Assembly: GCA_022661535.1 (NCBI GenBank)
Contig: JAKULF010000004.1
Location: 744,001-808,000, forward strand
Direction: 5' to 3'
DNA length: 64,000 nucleotides
From: Eutypa lata
Taxonomy: Eukaryota > Ascomycota > Sordariomycetes > Xylariales > Diatrypaceae
Each line of letters opens with the position of its first letter. The stretch's first letter is position 1. Both the position numbers and the translations under genes were made by a program. The notes beneath the pieces are model-generated. The model had not been told where the DNA came from and did no database searches. It was given only the letters and a program-made list of their open reading frames with translations. Below, in pieces: positions 42,876 to 54,216 of this stretch.

Positions 42876-42952
42876 CATCGGAGGCCCGGTGGCCATCGGA
42901 GACCCGGTAGTCATCAGAGACTCGGTAGTCATCAGGACCCGGTGGCCAGGCT
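42876..42952. repeat. 18-bp minisatellite, about four units
   Basis: Units of the type CATCGGAGACCCGGTAGT repeat about four times with G/A and C/T differences (CATCGGAGGCCCGGTGGC, CATCAGAGACTCGGTAGT, CATCAGGACCCGGTGGCC). Confidence 0.75.
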
Positions 42953-43224
42953 CTCGGTCAACGACGATGCCACCTATATATAGCAGATCTGGTCAGTCGT
43001 GCTTTCCGTATAGAAACTAATTATTTATATAATAGGAAGGGGCCAAGGGAGGTTAGCTTACCTGGGTGGTGGCTGCAGCCCAGAGCCCAGAGCCCAGGTG
43101 GTTGTTCTGGGCTGCATAGTAGCTGCAGCCGCAGACCCGGCACTTATGGACCGGGTTAAGCTCGCCGGCCTACCTTCATTCTCCTGGTCTTGCGTTGCTC
43201 GGAAGATTGAGCCGGGCCCAGGGA

Positions 43225-44080
43225 TTAACTCCACTGCCCGGTTCGAATCGCTTCTTTGATTGACGCGTGGTCTCTCTCCATCAGCTGCTCGGCCCGCTCC
43301 ATTAGCTGCTCGGCCCGAGGGACTTCGAACCAGGCATTTCTGGGTAGGACGAGGATGTGGCGAGCAACGAGAGGCAGAATACCGCTGCTCGGGTAAACAG
43401 AGGCAGTTGCTACTCGCAGGATCGACTTGTCCACGAGGAGGCTTATAGTTCAAAGTCTCCGTAAAAGACGATGCCAAAGAGCAGCCATCGTCGTCCGCTG
43501 CCTTGCCGCCAGACGGACCGGCTGGCTACGACGAGATGGACAGTCCGTTCGACGACCGATGGCCCCGTGTAGGGGACGGGGCGTAGAAGTTCATCGGTGT
43601 GGCACTCCGTGGCAGAGTCCCGGCCGGCTTAGACGGAATTGGGGGTGTGGGGCCGACCGGGATCTGCTTTGGAAGAGGAAGTTTTTCCAACAGAGTATCC
43701 TCCATAAGCTGTTGACAAGCCGCATCTCTGTCCTCTTCTGTCATATCCCTCCCAGTGTTTCCGGCTTTAGTTGCCGTTGCGCTGCGTGGCAGGCGGCCGG
43801 TCTGAGCAGGCTTGGCGCCGTTAATGACCCCCTTTCCTAAGGTGGTCTCGCCTTGACCAAGGTCTCGCTGAAGCGAACTACCCGACGTCTTCAGTAGACG
43901 GTCATAGGTGCTTTTAAAGCTAGAGCTAGCTGTGTAGCGAGGAAGCAACTGAGGATTGCTGCCCGATCGAAGCGCTTCGGGCCGAAGAATTGGAATTCGG
44001 CATGTTCGGCATGTACGAGGACCAGCGACAACTGTGTTTCGAAGTCGTACAAGAATCCGAGGATTCGAATGGAGGCTAGG
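43225..44080 (-). CDS. Orphan hypothetical coding segments
   Basis: An open minus-strand frame from about 44080 to a TAG at 43526 reads as a Ser/Pro/Lys-rich protein (CRTCRIPILRPEALR, YTASSSFKSTYDRLLK, MTEEDRDAACQQLMEDTLLEK). A second stretch in another frame (43225 to about 43440) reads DKSILRVATASVYPSSG and contains the duplicated heptad AEQLMER AEQLMER. They are probably exons of one gene, but the start codon and the splice between them are not resolved. The first frame continues past the TAG to 43058, so a stop mutation is an alternative. No family is recognised. Confidence 0.35.
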
Positions 44081-44121
44081 GCCCCTTTTCAGTACATCAT
44101 CGACCGATCCTGATGGATTCT

Positions 44122-44202
44122 AGCAAAAGCAAAAGCAAAAGCAAAAGCAAAAGCAAAGCAAAAAGCAAAGCAAGAGCAAAGCAAGAGCAAGAGCAAGAGC
44201 AG
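44122..44202. repeat. (GCAAAA)n / (GCAAGA)n microsatellite
   Basis: About 13 six- or five-base units of AGCAAA and AGCAAG; read on the minus strand it would give a Phe-Ala repeat, which I regard as non-coding. Confidence 0.9.
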
Positions 44203-44618
44203 GAGCTGATCTGGTGGGAATTGATGGTGTGAAGGGGCCCGTCGGCCGTGACCCATATACCCATCATCGATCTTCTTCAATCGAGCCACGACCACAAAGC
44301 CTTTGCTCCACATGTCTCTCAGGAACGGAGTAACCCCCTAGGTGGTTCTCATATAGACCCAAGCTATCAAGCTTGATCTCAGTGACAGAGCCACTATCCA
44401 ACTCCTGTTGAGTGGCTGGCACTCGCTGGCCGAACTGTGAATGGTTCGGTGACGTCGACTAGGAATTCTCGCCATTTCAGATTGGTGTATCTAGGACCCG
44501 GCGGTCAGCGATACCCAAGTGAGTGGGGTAATCTAGTCGCGTCGATCTTCCATATTGTTGAAGTTTCCGGCCTTCTTCAGCTTTGTGTGCTAGCTAGCAC
44601 ACAGCTTCCTGCTGTAGT

Positions 44619-45667
44619 TCAAGATTTGTTCTTGCCACCGTCCCTGTTACTACCATCCGAGGAGGTATTTGCCTTCGCGTTCGCGAGTAGGCCCTCGTTA
44701 ACGGGCACCAGGTCTGGTGCTAGCAGGGACGGCGGCATGTGGCCATGCCCGGACACGGCGTTCAATATGTATTCCGTGCAATTCAGCCTTTCCTCCGCGA
44801 GTTCGACCTTCAGCTTGTTGAGCTCTTCAGTCTATATGATAGGTTATTATACCATATACATCGGAATGAAAGACGGTGTATCTTACCTTCGATACCAAGA
44901 TGTGCTCCAGTCCATCGGCGCTGTTGGGATCATCCACAATGGGAGGCGGCATCTTGGATGCCTTTGGAGGACCGTTTTGTCCCTTATTCTTCTTTACAGA
45001 AGCTCGAGTGGCATGGCCGGGAGGGATGTAGTTCATCGTCACCTCTGGCCAGGCCGCTCCACTGAGCCCTAAGGAAACGGTTAGAAAGCATATTCATCTA
45101 CGACATGGTATGGCTTTAGGAATGAAAAGGGAAAGGCAGTGACAGAAGTGTGAGACTCACTCCCGAGCCCCTTGTCTGAGAAGGGGCCACCTTGGCTTGC
45201 CATGTCCGTGTGGACAGCTTGCCAGGTGAGCAGAGCTGCCTGTAGCAGGGATTGCCACCCATTCATCGCACTTCTTGATGAATTGTTTCACTGATTCGCC
45301 GGCGTTGTCTAATAGAGATTAGTATGCAAGAAGTTCTTCAATGTTGTATGCAGAAGTAGATACCTTTCTTTGCCTTGTGCTCCTCCGTGTATCGGGACCC
45401 TCCTTTCTCCCCAAAACACAGGGGCTCAAACTTTGAGGCCCCATGCCTCTGTACAAAAAAAACAGAGAAAGGGCCCTTGAGCCACCCTCTATCTGGGGAT
45501 GGATACTCTGATCCATCGACGGACCGCCACTGGTCCGATGACCATAATAGGAGAGATATGAGGTGTCCATGATGGTTCCGCCTCATGTCTTGTTCAATGC
45601 CCTTCATATATACGGAACCACCTTCGTTGGTGTTGAAATGGCCTGGGTACAGGGCGGCACCCGCCAT
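44619..45667 (-). CDS. Orphan hypothetical protein, four exons
   Basis: Exons 45364-45667, 45161-45308, 44887-45061 and 44619-44831 join over introns of 55, 99 and 55 nt with GTATCT, GTGAGT and GTAAGA donors and consistent phases to give 279 residues. The product starts MAGAALYPGHFNTNEG, has a Trp-rich, Lys-rich middle, a disordered Pro/Lys segment, a short amphipathic coiled-coil-like helix (TEELNKLKVELAEERLN) and a polar tail ending GGKNKS. There is no signal peptide. No family is recognised. Protein-like frames upstream (45680-45851 and 46032-46370) suggest extra 5' exons that I could not join. Confidence 0.5.
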
Positions 45668-46370
45668 TTTTCGTCTTTGAGACGATATACGACGACATCA
45701 AAACTATTGGCCGGCGCCGTAGTCCGTTGACTATATGAGAAATCCCGCAAAACTCTAGCTGGACGGCTGGAGCCGTAGTGGTCTCTACCAGGAATGGCGG
45801 GTGCAATGGTGGTTCATCGGCGGAACAGGGTTGCTTTAGACAATTTGACAATCAATGTAGCCTTGAAAGGACATGCTGATCGATGATCAAGATGATCTTA
45901 ACCAGTATATAATTAGTCCAAGATCCCGTTATTCAAAAGGGTGCCATATACGAACCGTGTCGACTGCGTCCAGGAAGAATTTTCTTTTCTTTTTGATGGT
46001 TAACGGCCCTGGAATCGGCTTGGCTGGTGTTTCAGTCGTTAACCAGTCTGTTGAACTCTACCTTGTCAGTAATTGCATCAAGTAAGTAGCTTATAGCCAT
46101 TGTTGTCCACGTCGACATCTTTGCGGATATGACGGATATTATTCTTTGGTTATTTAGGACGGAATACCGGAAAGGAAGACTCTTGATGGTCGGATGAAAG
46201 AGCTTCACGTCTTCTATCATGTTTAAATCATCTTTAACATACCTGAAACCGACTGGCGGGAGCATTCGGCACTCCCATCGTCCTAATTCGGGAGGCATTG
46301 TTCTTGCTCCACAGATGCGCGCGGGTCTACTCTTAGATGGGCGGGTGCTTTCCGCTGGGTGAGGTGCCAT
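45668..46370 (-). other. Possible upstream exons of the 279-residue orphan gene
   Basis: Three minus-strand stretches look coding: 46240-46370 (MAPHPAESTRPSKSRPARIC, followed by a GTATGT donor), about 45957-46045 (TPAKPIPGPLTIKKKRKFFL) and 45680-45851 (PPLHPPFLVETTTAPAVQLE). Their frames cannot be linked to the exon at 45667 with normal splice sites, so the region is either misjoined exons or a decayed gene. Confidence 0.3.
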
Positions 46371-48307
46371 TGCCCCAGATGAAATTCAGCTTCAATATGA
46401 TGGCCTTATCATCAAGTAGTAACCGCAGCAGGTCTCCAAGTTGAACAGCCTCTGGTTGATAGAACAATGTAGGTAAGACAAGTCAGCAAAACAAAATTGT
46501 TAGAGAGTGACAATGATTAATGTCTGGAAGATAAGGGTTCGTAATAATAATAACAACACCGTGCGGGGTAATTAGGCGACAGGAATTTAGGCGTGCACGT
46601 GAGAACCGCGTCGAACGCGGAAGAAGAAAAAATAAGAAAATAAATACGTACCTAGCCTGTTATTCGGTTATTGCACACTATACAAGGTACTTGTGCAGAT
46701 TTTCCATTCAAAAAATAAATTAGGCAAGCATCTGATACAGAACTTTGTCAGGAAATTTTGTGTGAAAGGTACTAATACAATGAAAAGAAAAAGAAAGAGT
46801 GGTTGTATCGACGGGCAAAGGTTTAAAAGGGGGGTTGGAGGAAGACTGGAAAATTGGTTACTAGACTAAGTACCTACAAGAGTCCTTTCTTTTGTCACGT
46901 GAACCCTCATCTAGCCCTAAATTTCGGAGAAGATAGGTTACTTGTATACTTAGGCTTGTATCAGAGATATGAGTTTCTGAGTGGATTGTACATGAATTTG
47001 TAGCTGAGTTACAACAACACTCTATCAGCGTTTGCACCCGCTAGGACAGTGCCCATGCTGCCCAAAGATCAAATTCTACCGACATACACCTACCAGCTTA
47101 CCTAAATAATCTATCTATGAGTGCTACAGGATATTATTATAACCATATTTTTAATCTAGCCTTATTACACCGAAAAGCTAAGTAGGTTTGAGATAAAATG
47201 TATACACTTTCAATACAGGCATGTTGTAAACACATATTTTCTTGTATCCTACCTAATTCTTCCACCAACCCTCTCGGCACATAATCCAGTAATAATTACA
47301 AGCCATGGAGTTGGCGCTTAGTATTCCGTCTCCTTCAAGTTACAGAATATAATAACGTAAAATGGCACTTGTAATTTATTGATTAACATATTAAGGAATT
47401 CCTTTTATACTCGGTGAATGTGTAGTCCCAGGTTGATATATCAAGAGACGACAAGGTTGGTGGCGAAGTGCACGGTAGTCACTTGTTTTGCAGCTTCATT
47501 TATACAAGTTATAGAGTTGATTCATATGTTGTTGCTTCATATGTTGCTGCGGCGGTCCTTGACAAAGACCTTATTATACGTTCGTTCTATAGGTACTATT
47601 TATTTCAATATCTTTTGTCATATTCTGCATGACACTTGACCATGAAAGGATTCAATCTACAACACTGCAAATATGCTATAATGTAGATCTATTCTTAAAG
47701 AAAACAAATACGGCTATCACTAATGTAAATCATTGATATCATGGGGATATACCCTCGTAGCAGCAGATAGTATTTGAAGGAGCTAGCGTGGGTACTAAAA
47801 CACATAACATTCTATTATGTCTGGTCGCTTATTATATAGGAGAGAAAGTTCTACACAGTTAATTGACCGCTCACGACGATAGGAGTTGTCCCATTCCAAT
47901 CTCAGATAAACCCACCCCTTTTCATGTGAATATAACGCCAAACTACCGCATCCCGCGTTGGCAAAATATTTTCAAAAAACTTAGTCTGGTGGAACAACTT
48001 CAGTTTCCCCGTTGCATTGCCTCCCAATCTAACTTCTGTTGAGATGTAGGTGATACCCTACAGATCTCTTTCAACGAGCGCTGGTTGGGGAGGCGTTGTA
48101 GTTCAAATTGCTCATACATGCCACCTGGGGTTTGTCAGCCAAGGATCATTTGGTCGTTACACAACCAAGGCACGCATCAAATTAAGTCATCAGATGGAGA
48201 AAAAGGGGGGTCATTGATCGAATCTTCCCCTCGACTATCCCAACTAATACGGACCAATGAAAGATATAAAGACAGGCGGAATTACGTGTCAAGAGGGGTT
48301 AGAGTAA
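46371..48307. other. Gene-free spacer
   Basis: 1.9 kb of AT-rich DNA with no extended open frame, no RNA gene and no clear repeat. Confidence 0.6.
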
Positions 48308-49363
48308 TTATTCCGCGCCTGAAACAAGTAACAACATACCTCTCGTATTGGGCGGCGTCACCATATTGACGACGCGATACAACCCATCATACCGAATGCC
48401 CCTATCGGGGGCCCATTTCTTATTCCTCGAGCCGGAGCCAGACCCAGCAGACCTCAGCACGCGCACGGGATTCTGCGTGTGCAACGACGCCTTGAGGGCC
48501 TTGGTCCCGGTCGACGACGGCGCGGGGTGGTGCGGGTCCTCGTTCTTGTGGCTGTTGGAGCCCGAATAGAACAGCGTCCCGCCCCGGTCGCGGTCCAGGT
48601 CCTCGTACTTGTCGGACACGACGATCGAGTACGCGCCGAGCGCCGTGTGGCCCGCTATCCCCGCGTTCATGGCCCCGTGCGCGCCCCGCGCCAGCGCCAC
48701 GATCTGCAGCGCGTACCACGTCCCCGGCTCGATCCCGTTGTCGCCCCATACCTTGCAGTCGACCTTCGGCACCTGCGGGTTCACCATGTACACGATCCCG
48801 CCTTTGGGTCCGCGCGTCCTGAGCACGCCGTGCATCATGCCCCGCTCCCCGAAGATCGGGTCGTTGCGTGAGGGGAGGGCTATTTGCGCTGTTGGCGTCT
48901 CGCCGTTAGTAGTATTAGTAGTGGTGGTGGCGGCGGTGGTTGTGGTGCCCTGCTGGTCATCTTCGCTGCTGTTGTCTTCTTCATCAGCGACGGCGCTGGC
49001 GCCCCAGTTTTCCTCCGTCCACCTGTCGTGCAGTAGCCGGGCTTTATTCCGTATGTCTGCCGGGAAGTGCATGTCGGGCTTGTTGAAGGCGGTCTCGAGG
49101 CTCATATCGAGATGGATCTTGCTTTTCCACTCGGGCGTCACTTCCAGGTCCGTCGCCAGCCAATCGAGGAACATCCTGGCAGATTTGAAGCGCCGCTGGA
49201 ACTCGTCCCCCGTGGGGATGCAGCCATCCCTACGGCTCCGTAGCGCGATGGCGGACAAGTTCCTGATGCCCGTCTTTATGGCGTCACGCCGGAGCTGGGG
49301 GTTCGGCGGAACGTAGAGGATCTCAATAGTCTCCTCCGCCGGTTCCACATTTCCGTTCTCCAT
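48308..49363 (-). CDS. SRA (YDG/SAD) domain protein
   Basis: 351-residue nuclear protein without visible introns in the main body. The N-terminal helical part (residues 1-115) is followed by a Thr/Asn-rich linker and an SRA domain from about residue 175. Its blocks are FGERGMMHGVLRTRGPKGG, GIEPGTWYALQIVALARGAHGAMNAGIAG, DLDRDRGGTLFYSGSNSHKN and RGIRYDGLYRVV. SRA domains flip out and bind methylated or hemimethylated cytosine, as in UHRF1 and plant SUVH proteins. There is no RING, PHD or SET domain here. A GTATGT at 48338 suggests an alternative C-terminus by splicing. In a genome showing RIP-like DNA it could read methyl-cytosine, which is inference. Confidence 0.9.
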   Translation of the reverse strand: MENGNVEPAEETIEILYVPPNPQLRRDAIKTGIRNLSAIALRSRRDGCIPTGDEFQRRFKSARMFLDWLATDLEVTPEWKSKIHLDMSLETAFNKPDMHFPADIRNKARLLHDRWTEENWGASAVADEEDNSSEDDQQGTTTTAATTTTNTTNGETPTAQIALPSRNDPIFGERGMMHGVLRTRGPKGGIVYMVNPQVPKVDCKVWGDNGIEPGTWYALQIVALARGAHGAMNAGIAGHTALGAYSIVVSDKYEDLDRDRGGTLFYSGSNSHKNEDPHHPAPSSTGTKALKASLHTQNPVRVLRSAGSGSGSRNKKWAPDRGIRYDGLYRVVNMVTPPNTRGMLLLVSGAE

Positions 49364-51897
49364 AATCTAACAGTCTCCCTTATTACTAAGCTATTACTAA
49401 GCAGTCGAAACTTTGGACAATGTAGTAATTTGAAACTGCATGAAACAACACACTTTCAAGAATGGGAGTTTGATAATATGGAGAGATAGGAATGATAAGT
49501 ATGGGCAATGTTAAACTGAAAGCGTGAGGGGATGAAGAGCGCAGTTAAGCAGGTACTTAGGAACATAATAGAATTAGGTAGCACTGAAGCGCTAGCGTCG
49601 CCACCCGTAAATGGAAGCCGGTTTCTTGTTTTGCATTCACGTTGCTACATTGAGTTACTTCTTAAGAAAACATTTCTTTTTTACGTTGCCTGAATCTTTT
49701 TTTACCAGGGTTATTATAATGACCGGGTTTTATTTGTTTTCATATACCCCCCGGTCCCTCCATCGTTTTATCGCATTTAAACTTATTCTTAAAGATAAAA
49801 CCTTCTTTTCCGGCAATAGAGGCAATGAGGTGGGGATACGGAATCTTAGGGAGTGGGTAAATTACAAGAACTTATATTGTATTTTAGGATTCAAGTAACT
49901 GTTGAATAAATTTCTTTCCATACTTTTAATCTATCACTTCAGAGTCCGAAGTCCTCCAGAACCCTTGTGAATAGGTACATTTCGTATGCACTCGGGGTTA
50001 TAGGACGCCGGATTAATAAGCACAATAATGACTTAGATACCCAATCAAAAGGTTTCATTTAAGCCACGTCTCCGCTTTAAAGGTGATAAAAGCTTCATCA
50101 CCTAGGTGGCTGTAGCCTACAGACTCTCGGGACAATGCAGCCCAAAGTAACACATATGCTTACAACTCTTCTTCGTGGGCTAGTTAGATACTCTAGCCGG
50201 TTTTGGTAAACACTTGTATAGCAGATATCGGGATATTCAGAGCCACATTCCTCAAACTTTAGCTTCAATGGTTTCCACTTGGAGACATTCAACACCATCT
50301 CATTGGGGCCTCGACGAGGTTACTTCATTTTCGAATATATGTAATTACAACTTTGATTCATCCTTCCTTTGAAGGCTGAGGCTACGGTCATGTATCCTCA
50401 GCAGAGGAACCTCCTCGAGTGCGTGTATGAAGCAAATAAAACCAGAGTGATTCCGCTGGACAGCGTGTCTAGAAGGAACGTTGCTAACTTTAACCTCGAT
50501 TTTGCTATGATGGCCCCGAGACATATGGAACACACAAAGCTATATAGTATGGCCGGGCACGGCAACACCATTTTGAGTAACAGAGTTAGTTATAGTAGGG
50601 TAGGGATCCATGTGCTATACAAGAAGAAGCTGTCTCGGAAGACGAGGGGGAAGAATATTGTCATGTGTCGTATATGATAGTCGGACGCCCAGGTTTGTAT
50701 GGCAAGAAATGTGACCGGTAGGCTTTCACCGAGTAGTTTCGTGATGTGGGTGTATAGAACTACCTATCCTGTCGGATTGGATGGAGAAGATGGCGGCGAG
50801 TGATAGTGTGTATTGATCGTGAGGTATAAGGACAGGAACGGCGACACTAATATACGTTACAGTTAATATGTGATGAAGGTGAACTAGAAAGTCATGTCTT
50901 TATACAAGGTTGCGATCACTTTAGAGGCTATCTGGTTTCCGGAGAGCCTGATAGATATCAATATGGGAGGGGTAAATATGATCAACAGTTTTGTGACGGA
51001 TGGATGGGTCATGTCAAAGTAATAGATATTCAGCGAGGCCTTAACGAGTATGGGGTAGTGCAAAATTAGACTATAGGGGAATGATGTGACTTGACTGAAG
51101 ATACTCTGCATATATTAAGTATATATGTATATGGATTGGGAAGACTGTCAACCCCGTCCATGTCGAAACCCATATTCTCGGATGTTCAGCAAACGTGTTC
51201 GACCCCGCCAATGTAGTTACGTGTTGTATCATTAAAGCATTGCCGCAGGCATGCATTCCCGAGGCTAAGCCAGCACGGAAGGAGAGGACTAGTTTAGGTC
51301 GCACTGGAGTTGATGTAGCAGTTTAGGTAAGTAAGTACAATACATATCCCAAAGATAACGGCAACGGAGGTGGTGCCCCTAGGGACAATATCTCTGCAGA
51401 CGGTGAAGAAACGTACGGGAAATCAACCATTTCCATTTAATAGTCTCTTGGCGAGGCGGCGATATGTGAAGATCATCATGCTAAGAGGTTTCAGATGTTA
51501 CTTCCTCAGGTATAGATGACCCTCATCCAGGCATTGACAGCGATAGGCATCTAACAACAGCGGAAGATGGACCATGGGGCTCTGTGTGGGCCCTGTCTGG
51601 ATCCGGATTCCGGATTCCGGTTCGGGTTCGGATTTCGGACTAAGAAGCAAGTGCCCTCACATACCCATGCAGCCTATACATGTCTACAAGGCTCACGCTG
51701 TAACCAATCATGCTTTTCCGAGTACTGGTTATGACATTAGTATTGCTGCGCTACAATGTTCCGTCTTCAGTGACAGAGATATATAGAAGAGTAATGTGTA
51801 TAAATATATGTGTAATTAAACTCCCAAGTTTGTCTTCATAGAATTATCAACCAAATTATTCGCACTCTTCCTCATTTATTGTACAACTGTAACAGCG
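49364..51897. other. 2.5-kb gene-free spacer
   Basis: Only short open frames starting with non-ATG codons (for example 50369-50677) are present. A short GGATTCCGG direct repeat lies at about 51600-51620. No RNA gene was seen. Confidence 0.55.
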
Positions 51898-53880
51898 ATG
51901 TTGTTCGTACTCTTGTCATGTATTCCTCTCGTTGCGACGCTAGGGCTGTTCTTGTTGTGGCCCAAGGGTCCAACGGTGCCCCTACATGGGTTTGAGGTCA
52001 AAGATATGAACAAGCGGAAACAGCAGTACTCATACGATGCCCGACATCTTTTGACAGATGGATACAAAAAGGTTAGATAACTTGAAGCGACCCATAACCT
52101 CTCACAGTCTCTTTTTTGTTAACTATATTTTAGTTCAGAAACCAAATCTTCGGGGTTGACTCTAGTCACGGTTAGTCGCAACCAAGGTGATGATGGTCTG
52201 CGTTTTACTGACTGACAAGGCGTCAAACTTATCTTACCGCCTAACTTTATCGAGGAGATCGCGAACAACCAAGATATGAGCTTTCAGTCATCGCTTGACG
52301 AGGTTAGTTCAAACGAGTTCACGAGTAAGCGGCGAATTAACACACGGCATATAGGACATGCTAGTTGACTACACGTTTGTTGGAGGAGTCAAGCCGGTGG
52401 TGCTGAGCTTGTTCAAAAAACACATTATAACCAATTTGGGTGGGATTTCCATGTCAACATAGCGTTGTGATTTCTAAGCTCATCCTTAGCAGCCAAATAT
52501 ATTCCCGATTTCAGAGACCCCATCGAAGAGCGTATTCACGAGCAGCTGGGCGATTCGGAAGGTAAGTGGATAGGTGAATTCTTCGCTAGCTTGATACTAA
52601 TTCTTGTAGATTGGACACCAAAGAACTTGCACCCTATAATGCTTCAATCCCTTGCAATACTTACGGCCCGAGTCATGATGAGCCCATCCGCGCCTCATGA
52701 CTCTACATGGGTAACCCTCACCATAGACTACGTGCTATCTGCTATTCAATACGCACGTGAGCTCAAGGCCTGGCCTGTTTTCATGCGGCCTCTTGTATAT
52801 CGTTTTATGCCTAGCTATCAGTCGGTAAATAAGCAACTCAATGATGGTCGGGGAATGATAAACAAGACAATCAAGGAGAACGACGAAAAGGAGGCAGCCG
52901 GGATGGTATTTCAGGAACCACCCACATTTATGTGGGCTATGACGCGCATGCCCAAGGACAAAACTCCCCGGGCTATTGAGAGCCATCTGAGAGAGCAGAT
53001 GAATCTAGCGGTGGGGGGGGGGATACATACGAAGTCTAGCATGTTAACTCAAACGCTGTTCGAGCTTGCTGCCCAGCCAGAGTACATCCCAGCGCTACGC
53101 AAGGAGGCTCTCGAGGCTGCTGAGAAGTGCAATTGGCAGCTCGATAAAGCGACGCTCTGGGATATGGTAAAGCTTGATAACTTCATTCGGGAGACGCATC
53201 GCCTGAATTCGCCCAATCTAAGTAAGTGCCGCCCGTGTTTCAAAATCTATATTTACCCACAGACTCTATCTAACAGCCCTCAACGACCCTTCAACGTCAA
53301 GTGATACGCGATACGAAGCTCTCCAACGGCATGTTCCTTCCGAAGGGCACCAAGCTCGAATTTGCCACGCACGCCATTCACCATGACGAGGACTTCTTCG
53401 AGAACGCCGAGCAGTTTGATGGTTTCCGGTTCCTGAGAATGCGCGAGAAGGACAAGGAAGCTAAGCATCACTACGTCACCGCACGCAAAGACTACCTGGG
53501 CTGGGGGGTGGGGAAGTCGGCTTGTCCTGGGCGGTTCCTGGCTGATATCGAGATCAAGTTGATTGTCGCTTACATTCTATTGAACTACGATTTGAAGAAT
53601 CCGCCAGGGCAGGAGAGACACGAACACTCCGAGTTCGAGAACCAGGTACGTATGTAGGCTGGAGACCACCTCACCTCTTGAGATCTCGTTCAAGACGCGT
53701 TTCTTGCTATTGCGTACAAAAACGGAACCGTTATTGCTCTAGTGGCAATAACGCTATTTATACTGCGACACTTGCCTAGAACTAACACAACTTTAGGTCT
53801 CCCCGAATACTATAATGCCGGTACTACTGAGGCGGATAAAGCGGGAGGATATTAATGCTGACGGCTCGATTCAAGATTAG
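51898..53880 (+). CDS. Multi-intron cytochrome P450 (ent-kaurene-oxidase-like), frame break suspected
   Basis: Eight exons are visible: 51898-52071, 52134-52170, 52220-52302, 52355-52439, 52490-52561, 52610-53221, 53277-53645 and 53797-53880. An N-terminal anchor (MLFVLLSCIPLVATLGLFLLW), an I-helix region ending IHTKSSMLTQTLFELAAQPEY, E-x-x-R (ETHR) and the heme loop WGVGKSACPGRF identify a P450 of the CYP68/ent-kaurene-oxidase style. All junctions agree in phase except exon 6 to 7: exon 6 ends in phase 1 while exon 7 must be read in phase 0, implying a one- or two-base frameshift or an unusual splice. A run of ten G (53013-53022) puts three glycines in the I-helix, and the usual heme-loop Phe is Trp. 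Probably recently inactivated. Confidence 0.75.
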
Positions 53881-54216
53881 GACGTTCTATACGACGGATA
53901 TTGGTAGAAATTTTTAAGTGCTTTCAACAGGAGTGGGGTCATTGCTTCAAATCCCGTTTACCCCTGAACCACAACCTTTTCAACCAATGATCAAACGCAT
54001 AAAAAATTTCTTCGGAGCATAGCCGAATCACAAGTAGGTAGAATAATATCTCAAGAATATAGCTCAACAATATGGAGTTTTCATTTTCCCACTCATTTGT
54101 GCTGAGAAGTCAGCGAAGATAATATAGCTTTGTATTGCCATTCTGGCCTTCCACTAATTACGATTCATATTGGCTTCTGCTCTAATCGATCACCTTCAGA
54201 ACATTGGGCCCTCAAT
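53881..54216. other. Convergent spacer
   Basis: 336 bp between the P450 and NmrA-like genes; nothing recognised. Confidence 0.5.

Noticed and set aside
42876..42952. Possible CRISPR-like repeat array
   Set aside because: The 18-bp units are directly adjacent without spacers; it is a minisatellite in a eukaryotic genome.
44089..44313. Minus-strand frame with a Phe-Ala repeat
   Set aside because: It is a translation of the GCAAAA microsatellite, not a protein.
50369..50677. 102-codon plus-strand frame
   Set aside because: Starts with TTG, no recognisable domain, isolated in a gene-free stretch.
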